This document shows positions 16,597-25,208 of a DNA stretch of 64,000 bases, in pieces. Origin of the DNA: Halomonas sp. GFAJ-1. GTDB taxonomy: Bacteria > Pseudomonadota > Gammaproteobacteria > Pseudomonadales > Halomonadaceae. Position 1 is the first letter of the stretch, and each line of letters begins with the position of its first letter. Under the pieces are notes generated by a model. The model made no database searches. It was not told where the DNA came from and saw only the letters and a program-made list of their open reading frames with translations. The stretch spans positions 1,054,001 through 1,118,000 of the forward strand of contig CP016490.1 in assembly GCA_002966495.1 (NCBI GenBank), read 5' to 3'. The translations under genes were made by a program, and so were the position numbers.

Positions 16597-18308
16597 CATC
16601 GGTTAACAAAATCAGCCGGCAAGCCTATGCCGACATGTACGGCCCCACGGTGGGCGACCGCGTGCGCCTGGGCGATACCGAGCTGTGGATTGAAGTTGAA
16701 AAAGATGCCACCCACTACGGCGACGAAGTGAAGTTCGGCGGCGGTAAGGTTATCCGTGACGGTATGGGGCAAAGCCAGCGTAACGACGGTACGGTCATGG
16801 ATACGGTGATTACTAATGCGCTGATTTTAGACTGGTGGGGCATCGTCAAAGCCGATGTTGGCCTGCAAAACGGGCGCATTGCAGCGATTGGCAAGGCGGG
16901 CAACCCCGACGTACAGCCTGATGTGGAGATTGTGATTGGCCCTGGCACTGAAGTTATCTCAGGCGAAGGCAAGATTCTCACCGCTGGCGGCATCGACGCG
17001 CATATCCACTTTATCTGCCCCCAACAGGTAGAAGAAGCGCTCATGAGCGGCGTGACTACCATGTTGGGCGGGGGGACTGGCCCGGCGACGGGCTCCAACG
17101 CTACCACCTGCACCCCCGGCGCTTGGCACATTGGCAAGATGCTCCAAGCGGTGGACGATTTGCCGATGAACATTGGCCTGCTCGGCAAAGGTAATGCCAG
17201 CCTGCCTGAAGCATTGGAAGCGCAGCTAGAAGCCGGTGCCATGGGGCTCAAGCTCCACGAAGACTGGGGCACCACGCCTGCATCGATTGATACCTGCCTA
17301 AGCGTAGCGGAAAAGTATGATGTACAGATCGCGATCCACACCGATACGCTAAACGAATCCGGCTTTGTGGAAGACACCCTGGCGGCGTTTAAAGAGCGTG
17401 GCATTCATACTTACCACACCGAAGGGGCAGGCGGCGGTCACGCGCCGGATATCCTGACTGCCTGCTCAAAAGAGTACGTGCTGCCGTCTTCCACTAATCC
17501 GACGCGGCCTTATACGGTTAACACCATCGACGAACACCTGGATATGTTGATGGTCTGCCACCACCTGGACCCCAATATCCCTGAAGACGTAGCTTTCGCC
17601 GACTCACGCATTCGCCGTGAAACCATCGCCGCTGAAGATATTCTCCACGATTTGGGCGTGATCTCGATGATTGCATCGGACTCCCAAGCCATGGGGCGGG
17701 TGGGCGAAGTGGTCTGCCGTACCTGGCAAACGGCCCATAAAATGAAGGTACAGCGCGGCTTACTGCCCGAAGATGAAGCGCTGGGCGCGGATAATCTGCG
17801 TGCCAAGCGCTATATTGCCAAATACACCATTAACCCTGCCATCACTCACGGTATTGCCCATGAAGTAGGCTCTATCGAAGTAGGCAAGCTGGCTGATTTA
17901 GTGCTCTGGAAACCGGCGTTTTTTGGCGTAAAGCCCTCGCTGATTTTAAAAGGCGGCATGATTGCGGCAGCCCCTATGGGCGACCCCAATGCCTCTATTC
18001 CCACGCCGCAGCCAGTGCATTACCGCCACATGTTTGGCGCCTTTGGGCGGGCCACCAGCCATATCCGGCTCAACTTTGTTAGCCAGGCCGCCATTGATGC
18101 GGGAATTAAGGAGCGCCTGGGCCTGCATAGCACCTTAGCGGCCTGTAAAAACGTGCGTGGCGTGCGCAAAAAAGATATGAAGCTCAACGATGCCTGCCCA
18201 GAACTGACGGTTGACCCACAAACCTACGAAGTGCACTGCGACGGCGAGCTGCTCACCTGCGAGCCAGCGACCGAGCTACCACTGGCGCAGCGGTATCACT
18301 TGTTCTGA
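16593..18308 (+). CDS. ureC: Urease subunit alpha
   Basis: Catalytic nickel subunit of urease. 571 residues. Active-site residues are all present, offset by three from Klebsiella numbering: His137 and His139 in DAHIHF, carbamylated Lys220 and His222 in LKLHEDWG, the histidines of AIHTDT and GGHAPDI, the flap histidine in VCHHLD, and Asp363 in ASDSQAMGR. Starts with ISRQAYADMYGPTVGDRVRLGDT, as usual. Nothing suggests loss of activity. Translation is coupled to ureB. Confidence 0.98.
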   Translation: MTSVNKISRQAYADMYGPTVGDRVRLGDTELWIEVEKDATHYGDEVKFGGGKVIRDGMGQSQRNDGTVMDTVITNALILDWWGIVKADVGLQNGRIAAIGKAGNPDVQPDVEIVIGPGTEVISGEGKILTAGGIDAHIHFICPQQVEEALMSGVTTMLGGGTGPATGSNATTCTPGAWHIGKMLQAVDDLPMNIGLLGKGNASLPEALEAQLEAGAMGLKLHEDWGTTPASIDTCLSVAEKYDVQIAIHTDTLNESGFVEDTLAAFKERGIHTYHTEGAGGGHAPDILTACSKEYVLPSSTNPTRPYTVNTIDEHLDMLMVCHHLDPNIPEDVAFADSRIRRETIAAEDILHDLGVISMIASDSQAMGRVGEVVCRTWQTAHKMKVQRGLLPEDEALGADNLRAKRYIAKYTINPAITHGIAHEVGSIEVGKLADLVLWKPAFFGVKPSLILKGGMIAAAPMGDPNASIPTPQPVHYRHMFGAFGRATSHIRLNFVSQAAIDAGIKERLGLHSTLAACKNVRGVRKKDMKLNDACPELTVDPQTYEVHCDGELLTCEPATELPLAQRYHLF

Positions 18309-18321
18309 TAAAGGAGCCCTT

Positions 18322-18879
18322 ATGCTGAAACTGATAGAACGTTTAGGGCCGGTGGAAGAGAGCGCCGCCAGCGACACGCTGACACTGCCTTTTGAGCTGC
18401 GCATTCGCGGGCGCTTAAAAGCGGACAGCGACAGCGGCCAATCCTTAGGCCTGTTTCTAGACCGCGGCCCCGTGCTGCGCGATGGCGAAGGCTTAAAAGC
18501 CGAAAATGGCGAGATCGTGCGCATTTGCGCCGCGATTGAGCCTGTGGTGACTGCGCGAGTGAGCACGGGCCTGCCCCTGGCGAGGCTTGCTTACCACCTC
18601 GGCAACCGCCATGTGCAGCTCGCGCTGGGCGAAGACGAAAAGGGCGGCTGGGTGCGGTTCCCCCCCGACCATGTGCTAGAAGAACTGGCGGAATTGCTGG
18701 GAGCTGAGCTTGAGCATCACAACGCCACCTTCGACCCAGAACCAGGCGCCTATAACCAAGTAGGTGGCGGGCACTCGCACGGCCATTCGCACAGTCGTTC
18801 GCACAATCATGGCCACGCTCATTCCCACGACCACGACCACGACCACGACCACGCGCATGAGCACCACCATGCCCACTGA
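18322..18879 (+). CDS. ureE: Urease accessory protein UreE, His-rich tail
   Basis: Nickel metallochaperone that hands nickel to UreG. About 185 residues. The ATG at 18322 is preceded by AAAGGAG; upstream in-frame starts lie inside ureC and are unlikely. N-terminal domain with LTLPFELRIRGRLKADSDSG and LFLDRGPVLRDGE; metal-binding domain with LAYHLGNRHVQLAL. The last 35 residues are about half histidine, alternating with S, G, A and D, a strong extra nickel store. The histidine tail is coded by CAC/CAT repeats that run into the start of ureF in another frame. Confidence 0.95.
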   Translation: MLKLIERLGPVEESAASDTLTLPFELRIRGRLKADSDSGQSLGLFLDRGPVLRDGEGLKAENGEIVRICAAIEPVVTARVSTGLPLARLAYHLGNRHVQLALGEDEKGGWVRFPPDHVLEELAELLGAELEHHNATFDPEPGAYNQVGGGHSHGHSHSRSHNHGHAHSHDHDHDHDHAHEHHHAH

Positions 18880-19552
18880 GCAGCCATCAGACCTCGCCCT
18901 GTTAGGGCTGATGCAGCTGGTCAGCCCGGCGCTGCCCATTGGGGCCTTCGCCTTTTCCCAAGGGCTAGAGAGCGCCTTTGAGCTGGGCTGGGTAAGCGAT
19001 GAGCAAAGCCTTTCTGAGTGGCTTTCTGGCGTACTGGAAGATGGCCTAACCCGCTGTGAACTGCCGCTAATCGCGCGCTTGTACACCGCTTTTGAACAGC
19101 AGGACAGTAGTGCCATCGCCCTGTGGGACGAATGGCTAGCCGCCACCCGCGAAACCGCTGAATTAGCCACCGAGGATAGCCGCTTGGGTGCTTCACTCAA
19201 GCGCTTGCAGGGCAGCCTGAACTTATTGCCACATGAGACGTTACTGCCGGTTCAGGCCGGCTACGTCACCCTATTTAGCTATGCTGCTCACATGCGCGGC
19301 GTATCCAAGCGTCAGGCGCTTTTAGGGTTTGGCTGGGCGTGGCTGGAAAACCAGCTGGCAGTCGCCTGCAAAGCACTGCCCCTGGGCCACACCGCCGCCC
19401 AGCGCGTGATTGAACAGCTTCGCGGGGAGCTGGTGGCTGCCGTCGACCAGGCATTGTTGCTCGACGATGATGACCTTGGCCCCGTACTGCCCGGCGTGGC
19501 GCTGGCAAGTGCGCTGCATGAAACGCAATATTCACGCTTGTTTAGAAGCTAA
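18857..19552 (+). CDS. ureF: Urease accessory protein UreF
   Basis: Part of the UreDFG complex that loads nickel and carbamylates urease; acts as the regulator of UreG GTPase. About 231 residues from the ATG at 18857, or 227 from 18869; neither has a clear ribosome site, and both overlap the 3' end of ureE, so coupling is likely. The longer open frame from 18764 would code a Thr/Arg-rich artefact of the His repeat and is rejected. Family patterns: LMQLVSPALPIGAFAFSQGLESA, GWVSDEQSL, ATRETAELATEDSRLG. Confidence 0.93.
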   Translation: MSTTMPTEQPSDLALLGLMQLVSPALPIGAFAFSQGLESAFELGWVSDEQSLSEWLSGVLEDGLTRCELPLIARLYTAFEQQDSSAIALWDEWLAATRETAELATEDSRLGASLKRLQGSLNLLPHETLLPVQAGYVTLFSYAAHMRGVSKRQALLGFGWAWLENQLAVACKALPLGHTAAQRVIEQLRGELVAAVDQALLLDDDDLGPVLPGVALASALHETQYSRLFRS

Positions 19553-19576
19553 CTGCTTATTTATTAGGAGAAAAAA

Positions 19577-20215
19577 ATGACGCACTGTTTACGCGTAGGC
19601 GTGGGTGGCCCGGTTGGGTCCGGTAAAACCGCACTGCTCAAGCAGCTCTGTTCAGCGCTAAGGGATTACTACGATATCGCCGTTGTGACCAATGATATTT
19701 ATACCCGCGAAGACGCTGACTTTCTGCTCAAACACGATGCCCTGCCTGCCGACCGCATCCTGGGCGTGGAAACCGGCGGCTGCCCGCACACGGCGATTCG
19801 TGAAGATGCCTCGATGAACCTAGCGGCGATTGACGAGCTGCACGCCCGCCATCCAAAACTTGAGCTAGTGTTGGTGGAGTCTGGTGGCGACAACCTATCG
19901 GCCACTTTCAGCCCCGAGCTTTCCGATCTAACGCTGTACGTGATCGATGTTTCCGCAGGCGATAAGATCCCCCGTAAAGGCGGGCCGGGTATTACCAAGT
20001 CAGACCTACTGATTATCAACAAAATTGATATTGCCGAGCAGGTGCACGCCTCTCTTGAGGTGATGGAGCGCGACTCGAAGAAAATGCGTGGCGAGCGTCC
20101 CTTTGTGTTTACCAACCTCTACGATGGCGTTGGGCTTGAAGAGATCATCCGCTTTATTCTCGATAAAGGGATGTTAGATGAGAGGCGCCCACAGGCTGAA
20201 AAAGCTAACGGCTGA
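19577..20215 (+). CDS. ureG: Urease accessory GTPase UreG
   Basis: SIMIBI-class GTPase that delivers nickel to urease. 212 residues with P-loop GPVGSGKT at residues 11-18, VVTNDIYTREDADFL, GVETGGCPHTAIREDAS (the Cys-Pro-His nickel site), ESGGDNLSATFSPEL and the NKID guanine motif. TAGGAG precedes the ATG. Last gene of the urease operon; no clear terminator between it and the convergent membrane-protein gene. Confidence 0.97.
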   Translation: MTHCLRVGVGGPVGSGKTALLKQLCSALRDYYDIAVVTNDIYTREDADFLLKHDALPADRILGVETGGCPHTAIREDASMNLAAIDELHARHPKLELVLVESGGDNLSATFSPELSDLTLYVIDVSAGDKIPRKGGPGITKSDLLIINKIDIAEQVHASLEVMERDSKKMRGERPFVFTNLYDGVGLEEIIRFILDKGMLDERRPQAEKANG

Positions 20216-20234
20216 GGTGATCTAAATCCCGCTT

Positions 20235-21161
20235 TTACTTTACCCGTGTAATGGGCTGTCGGCTTGGGTCGGCATACCAGGGCAGATCAAGGCGGGTATT
20301 TCTTTCCAGTTCGGCAATTACCTGGGCGCCCAGCAGCAAAATGATGGCGCCCACTTCCAGGCTAATCAGCAGGATTACCAAGGTTGCCAGCGAGCCGTAA
20401 ACGGCGTTGACGAACGACAAATTAGCGAAATAGTAGACCAGTAACAGTCTTACGCCTTCCCACAGCAGTGCCGCGACAAAACCTCCCACCACCGCTCGGC
20501 GTAAAGCAATGCGTACGACAGGAAGCACTTTATAGATAGCGCTGAATAACAAGAAAACCCCAATGAAGCTGGCGAGATTCAGCACGGGGCCTGAAAACCC
20601 CGCGAGCGGCAGCTCTCTATCGAAAAACATCAGTGCCAATGCATTGAGTGAACTGGCCAGCGTAACGGCCAGCGTTAGCGCCATGAGCCCTGCGCCCAAC
20701 ACCACCATGAAAGCGTAGGGCAGCATCACGGAAACCCAGGCGCTACGTTTAATATGGGGAGTCTCAGGCGCATGAAAAATGATCGCCAGGGCATCTTCGA
20801 GCATACGAAAAGCAAAGGAGCTAAACAGAAGCAGAATAGGAAAGCTCAGAATGCCAATGACATCCCGGGAAGCCAGCAGGCTGCGCACGGCTTCTAGCAA
20901 CACCTCGGCGTGAGCAGGCGCCATATGGCGTGCCTGAACCGTCAGTACACTGAGAAGATGTTGTTCGTCTACGACTTGGGTGAGGAGCACAACGAGGATA
21001 GCAAACAGCGGCACAATGGAGAGCAGAATATTGTAGCCCACTCCTCCCGCTAGCAGGATGCCGTGATTTTTTAAAAAGTTGCGTATGACGCGCCAGGCAA
21101 AACGGGCCAGCCGAGGGAGCAGTAAAAAGAGCGTACTGATGATGACGCGGGTTCGAACCAT
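20235..21161 (-). CDS. YihY/BrkB family inner-membrane protein
   Basis: 308 residues with about six hydrophobic segments and the family pattern NHGILLAGGVGYNILLSIVPLFAILV near the N-terminus and YKVLPVVRIALRRAVVGGFVAALLWEGVR in the second half. The start at 21161 is chosen for AAGGAG about 11 bp upstream; the ATG at 21200 has none. The family (once annotated ribonuclease BN) has no agreed function. It converges on ureG and diverges from the chemoreceptor gene. Confidence 0.88.
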   Translation of the reverse strand: MVRTRVIISTLFLLLPRLARFAWRVIRNFLKNHGILLAGGVGYNILLSIVPLFAILVVLLTQVVDEQHLLSVLTVQARHMAPAHAEVLLEAVRSLLASRDVIGILSFPILLLFSSFAFRMLEDALAIIFHAPETPHIKRSAWVSVMLPYAFMVVLGAGLMALTLAVTLASSLNALALMFFDRELPLAGFSGPVLNLASFIGVFLLFSAIYKVLPVVRIALRRAVVGGFVAALLWEGVRLLLVYYFANLSFVNAVYGSLATLVILLISLEVGAIILLLGAQVIAELERNTRLDLPWYADPSRQPITRVK

Positions 21162-21481
21162 GGCGTGCTGTTCTCCTTGTACGTGAGCCCCTATTGCCAT
21201 GATACGCCGATGGCAGTAGCAAATAACAAGGAGGGTGAGGAATTACAGCACCAGGAGGCACGGCGAGTGAATAACAGCGGAAATAAAAAGCTGCCCTAAC
21301 CAGGCGGTTGCGGCCAGAGCAGCGGAAGAGCGTGGCTAGCATTTCGCTAAAACGGGCCGTCCCTGGCCACCACAAGAACACAATGAACCTGTAGGTTATT
21401 GATAACCTTAACCTATGTTATGAATAGCCTTATTGATGGGATAATTAGTTGTTCAATAAGCAAAAAAGTACCGTGAGTGGT
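21162..21481. other. Gap upstream of chemoreceptor gene
   Basis: About 320 bp without a recognisable gene. A reverse-strand frame that overlaps the start of the BrkB-like gene has no family features and is taken as a shadow. The last 80 bp are AT-rich and lead into a FliA-type promoter. Confidence 0.5.
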
Positions 21482-21508
21482 TAAAGTTGACACACTTTTA
21501 GCCGATAA
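21482..21508 (+). promoter_or_regulatory. FliA (sigma-28) promoter of the chemoreceptor gene
   Basis: TAAAGTTG-N11-GCCGATAA differs from the flagellar consensus TAAAGTTT-N11-GCCGATAA by one base, with exact spacing. Predicted start near 21515, about 47 bp before the gene. This places the receptor in the motility regulon. Confidence 0.88.
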
Positions 21509-21561
21509 TTTTTATACCCCTCCTAATCCTGTCTTCCACTTTACCGAGTGCCTGAAAGCTC

Positions 21562-23310
21562 ATGGATAAAAAAACATTGGTTACTATGTCCTTACAGAAA
21601 AAAATTCTAGCGCTTGTTTTACTCCCGCTTATCTTGCTCGCTATTGCGCTGCAAGTTGTAAATACACAAACCCGCGTTGCTGATGCGCGTGAAACGTTAG
21701 ACACGCAGCGCAAAGCGCTTGTGGAGGCGCGTGAGCAAGGTATTAAAGATGTCGTAGAGGCCGCGCAAACATCGCTGCGCCACTTGGTAGAAGACAGCCG
21801 CTTATCTCAGCAAGAAGCGCAGGCAAGGGCGTCTGAGATTATCCGCAGTCTACGTTTTGATAATGATAACTACATTTTTGTTTATGACTATAGCGGCGTG
21901 AATGTCGTACACCCTTATATGCCGCACCTTGAAGGGCAAGACTTATGGAACCTGCAGGGACCTGATGGCGACTATTTGATTCGCGGATTGATTAACTCGG
22001 CACAATCGGGCGGTGACTTTTATCGCCATGATTGGGAAAACCCAGCGACCGACGAAGTAGAGCCAAAGTACTCCTATGCAGCGGCGATTCCAGAGTGGGA
22101 GTGGATGCTAGGCAGCGGTATTTATCTTAATGATATTGACGTCACGATGGCGGCGGCAGAAGCCCAGATGCAGCACGAATTGCGGCGCTCTTTGATTGCT
22201 TCTGCGGCGCTGTCGCTGCTGTTTGTGGGCATCATTATCGTCGTAGTAATGGCGCTTTTACGGCGTGCCCTACGTCCGATTAAAACAGCGGTAAGCGCTA
22301 TGGAAGACATTGCCCAGGGCCGAGGTGACTTAACGCGCCGCTTGGCTGTCGAAAGTAATGATGAAATTGGCAGCCTAGCGATTCAATTCAACGCCTTTGT
22401 GGAGCGTATGCAGGAAACCCTGCGCGATGTGCGTCGCAGCACCATGAGTGTCTACCACTCCGCAGGAGAGATCTCCCACAGTTCCGAGGAACTAGCCACC
22501 CGCACCGAGCAGGCGGCGGCCAACTTGCAAGAAACCTCGGCCTCTATGGAAGAGATCACCTCGACGGTGAACCACAGTGCGGATAACGCCCAGCAGGCCA
22601 ATAAGCTGGTGCAATCCACGTCAGAGGTGGCCCACCAGGGTGAAGAGGCGATGGGCCAAGTTGAGCGCACTATGAGCGATATTAACGACTCGGCCACGCG
22701 CATCAGCGAAATTATTAGCATGATTGATGCCATTGCCTTCCAGACTAACATTCTGGCGCTTAACGCCTCGGTAGAAGCGGCGCGGGCCGGTGAGCATGGC
22801 CGTGGTTTTGCCGTGGTGGCTCAAGAAGTGCGGGTGCTTGCTAGCCGCTCAAGCGATGCCTCTAAAGAGATTCGCGGGCTGATCGATAACTCGGTGCAGC
22901 ATACCCACGCCGGTGCTGAACTGGTGCGCAATGCAGGCGCGACAATGCGCGAGATTGTTGAAAGCGTTTCTAAAGTCACCGACGTTATTGGTGAGATTAG
23001 CGCCGGAGCCAAAGAGCAAAGCAGCGGTATCGGTCAGATCAACACCGCCGTGGCCGAAATGGACACCATGACCCAGCAGAACGCTGCCATGGTGCAGGAG
23101 TCCACTACCGCCGCTGCCGACATGCGTCGCCACGCGGAGCACCTGAATGAGCTGATTAACTCTTTCATCCTAGGCGACGATGAACCCCAGCAGCGCCAAG
23201 CGCTGCCTGCTAAGGGCACGGCCAGTGCAAGTGCGGGCTTAAAGCGCCCAGCGCTCTCTTCCAAGCCTGCGCCCGCCCAGCATGCCGATGATAAGTGGGA
23301 AGAGTTCTAG
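21562..23310 (+). CDS. Methyl-accepting chemotaxis protein with single Cache sensor
   Basis: 582 residues. Membrane helix 1 near residues 13-30; periplasmic sCache_2-type domain (about 40-195, with DNDNYIFVYDYSGVNVVHP and EWEWMLGSGIYLNDID); helix 2 near 212-235; HAMP; then a long signalling domain whose tip IDAIAFQTNILALNASVEAARAGE lies near residue 390. The C-terminus ends KWEEF, a CheR/CheB tethering pentapeptide of the xWxxF type on a flexible Ala/Pro linker. Start at 21562; an inner ATG at 21586 is an alternative. sCache_2 domains usually bind small carboxylates such as pyruvate or lactate; with the TRAP locus next door this is an attractive but unproven guess. Confidence 0.93.
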   Translation: MDKKTLVTMSLQKKILALVLLPLILLAIALQVVNTQTRVADARETLDTQRKALVEAREQGIKDVVEAAQTSLRHLVEDSRLSQQEAQARASEIIRSLRFDNDNYIFVYDYSGVNVVHPYMPHLEGQDLWNLQGPDGDYLIRGLINSAQSGGDFYRHDWENPATDEVEPKYSYAAAIPEWEWMLGSGIYLNDIDVTMAAAEAQMQHELRRSLIASAALSLLFVGIIIVVVMALLRRALRPIKTAVSAMEDIAQGRGDLTRRLAVESNDEIGSLAIQFNAFVERMQETLRDVRRSTMSVYHSAGEISHSSEELATRTEQAAANLQETSASMEEITSTVNHSADNAQQANKLVQSTSEVAHQGEEAMGQVERTMSDINDSATRISEIISMIDAIAFQTNILALNASVEAARAGEHGRGFAVVAQEVRVLASRSSDASKEIRGLIDNSVQHTHAGAELVRNAGATMREIVESVSKVTDVIGEISAGAKEQSSGIGQINTAVAEMDTMTQQNAAMVQESTTAAADMRRHAEHLNELINSFILGDDEPQQRQALPAKGTASASAGLKRPALSSKPAPAQHADDKWEEF

Positions 23311-23347
23311 GCAGAGGGTAGTTAGCGAACCGTTAGCGAATACAAAA

Positions 23348-23376
23348 GGGGCTTGCCAATCGGCAAGCCCCTTTTT
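23348..23376. terminator. Bidirectional terminator
   Basis: GGGGCTTGCC / GGCAAGCCCC, a perfect 10-bp stem with a 4-nt loop, flanked by AAAA on the left and TTTTT on the right, so it can work for both the chemoreceptor gene and the convergent TRAP operon. Confidence 0.9.
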
Positions 23377-23421
23377 CTTAGGTGTTTTTTTCTTAGGTGT
23401 TTTTTTAATCGTGCTTGTTCG

Positions 23422-24684
23422 TTAATTACCCGACCAGCCCAACAAAATCGGCACGTACACCACCAGCAGCAGCACGCCAATGAGCCCCAGCAGGTAGGGG
23501 ATAATTGCCCGGGTGATGCGCTCTAACGGAAGCTGGGTGACCGACGAGGCGACGTAGAGGTTAATCGCCACCGGCGGGGTAATCATGCCAATGGAGAGCC
23601 CCACCACGATGATCAGCCCGAAGTGGATCGGGTCGATGCCCAGCTGCAGCACCAGTGGCAGCAGTACCGGAGTGAGGATGATCAAAGCGCTGGCGGTCTC
23701 GATAAACACGCCGGTCAGCAGAATCACCGCCACCACCAGCAGCATAATCACATAGGGGTTAGTGGAGAGCGACAGCACCGACTGGGCGATGGCGCCGGGC
23801 ACCTGCCAGCTAGAGAGCGTCCAGCTCAGTACCGCCGACATGGCAATCACCAGCATAATCACCGCCGTGGTCATCGCCGAACGAATCAGCAGCTTATACA
23901 CCTGGGGTAGGGTCAAATCCCGATACACAAACAGCGATACCAGTAGCGCATAGTTCACCGCCACCACGGCCGCTTCAGAAGGTGTGAAGATGCCCGAGAA
24001 GATACCGCCGAGAATAATCACCGGTGTCATCAGTCCCCAGCTGGCGGCTTTAAAGGTGCGCCACATTGTCATGAGCGAGAGCGGCGTGCCTTTGGGGTAC
24101 TGGCGTTTATATGCCTGGGTAATCGCAATTGCCATCAGGCCCAACCCCATGGCCAGCCCCGGTAAAAAGCCATTTAAAAACAGCTTAGACACCGACTGCT
24201 GGGCAATCACTGCGTAGATAATCATCGGCACCGAAGGAGGGATTACCACGCCAATAGTGCCGCTTGCGGCAATTAGGCTGGCCGCTGAGGCGGGGTCGTA
24301 GCCTTTGCGTTTTAGCTCCGGTACCAGGCTAGAACCCACCGCGGCAGTCGTCGCCGCACCGGAGCCGGAGATGGCCGCAAAGAACATACCCGCCATCACC
24401 GACACCACCGAAAGCCCGCCGCGCATAAAGCCTACCAGCGAATCGGCAAAGCTCACCAGCCGTTCACTCACCTTGCCCTGGGCCATTAAATCCCCCGCCA
24501 GAATAAACATCGGGATGGCGACCAGGGCAAAGGAGTTGATGCCCTGAAACATCTGCTGAGTAACCACCATCAATGGCACCCCAGACTGATGCAAGGCATA
24601 CAGGGCGCTTGCGCCAATGGCAAAGGCGATCGGCACGCCCAGCAGCATGAAGAGGAAAAACAGCCCAAACAGCACCAGCGTCAT
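23422..24684 (-). CDS. TRAP transporter large permease DctM
   Basis: Large membrane subunit of a TRAP-type secondary importer (sodium-driven in known cases). 420 residues, about 12 hydrophobic segments, beginning LVLFGLFFLFMLLGVPIAFAIG and containing AISGSGAATTAAVGSSLVPEL and IGVVIPPSVPMIIYA, the core signatures. Overlaps the upstream dctQ by 4 bp. Last gene of a dctPQM-order operon. Confidence 0.95.
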   Translation of the reverse strand: MTLVLFGLFFLFMLLGVPIAFAIGASALYALHQSGVPLMVVTQQMFQGINSFALVAIPMFILAGDLMAQGKVSERLVSFADSLVGFMRGGLSVVSVMAGMFFAAISGSGAATTAAVGSSLVPELKRKGYDPASAASLIAASGTIGVVIPPSVPMIIYAVIAQQSVSKLFLNGFLPGLAMGLGLMAIAITQAYKRQYPKGTPLSLMTMWRTFKAASWGLMTPVIILGGIFSGIFTPSEAAVVAVNYALLVSLFVYRDLTLPQVYKLLIRSAMTTAVIMLVIAMSAVLSWTLSSWQVPGAIAQSVLSLSTNPYVIMLLVVAVILLTGVFIETASALIILTPVLLPLVLQLGIDPIHFGLIIVVGLSIGMITPPVAINLYVASSVTQLPLERITRAIIPYLLGLIGVLLLVVYVPILLGWSGN

Positions 24685-25208
24685 AGCGGTTTCTCCTCGG
24701 CGGCGGCTGTTGGTTCACCGTTGATCAGCACTTCAATCATGTCCACCAAGGCGTACCACGCCATGATGGCGGCTGAAATCGGAATCACTGCATACACGTA
24801 GGTCATGGAGAGCCGCAGCGAGGCAGATTTCTGAAAGCTCTGCACTTGCATGTAGCGGTAGCCAATCACGACCAACATCACCATAAAGGCCAGCACCACC
24901 GCTAGCGCTGCCAAGCGCGCTAGCTTGCGTAGCGGCAGTGGGAGTGCGTCCACGGCGAACGTCACTGCGATATGTCGCCCACGCTGAAAGGCCAGCGTAC
25001 TGGCTAAAAACGTAATCCACACCAGCAGAAAGCGTGCGACCTCTTCTGTCCAGCCCACGGCGCTGAAAAAAACGCGCGAGATAATCTGTAGCGTGATTAC
25101 GCCAATTAAAGCTGCCATGCCCGCAAACACCACGGGCTGGATGATCACATCCAGCCCGCGTTCAATGCGTCGCAGCAGCGTCAAAAGAGGCTGTGCAAAC
25201 ACCATCAC
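24681..25208 (-). CDS. TRAP transporter small permease DctQ
   Basis: Small four-helix subunit of the TRAP importer. 175 residues with VFAGMAALIGVITLQIISRVF and the signature WTEEVARFLLVWITFLAS near residue 55. The start is GTG at 25208, overlapping the stop of the binding-protein gene; an ATG three bases on is an equal choice. Confidence 0.92.
   Translation of the reverse strand: MMVFAQPLLTLLRRIERGLDVIIQPVVFAGMAALIGVITLQIISRVFFSAVGWTEEVARFLLVWITFLASTLAFQRGRHIAVTFAVDALPLPLRKLARLAALAVVLAFMVMLVVIGYRYMQVQSFQKSASLRLSMTYVYAVIPISAAIMAWYALVDMIEVLINGEPTAAAEEKPL

Noticed and set aside
16715..17404. Minus-strand open frame inside ureC
   Set aside because: Shadow of a highly conserved gene; low-complexity Ser/Pro composition.
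18764..18856. Extension of ureF with a Thr/Arg-rich start
   Set aside because: This is the ureE histidine repeat read in another frame; there is no ribosome site and no family similarity.
18790..18870. Possible short tandem repeat or CRISPR-like array near 18.8 kb
   Set aside because: It is the CAC/CAT coding repeat of the UreE histidine tail; there are no spacers. No CRISPR array was seen anywhere in the window.
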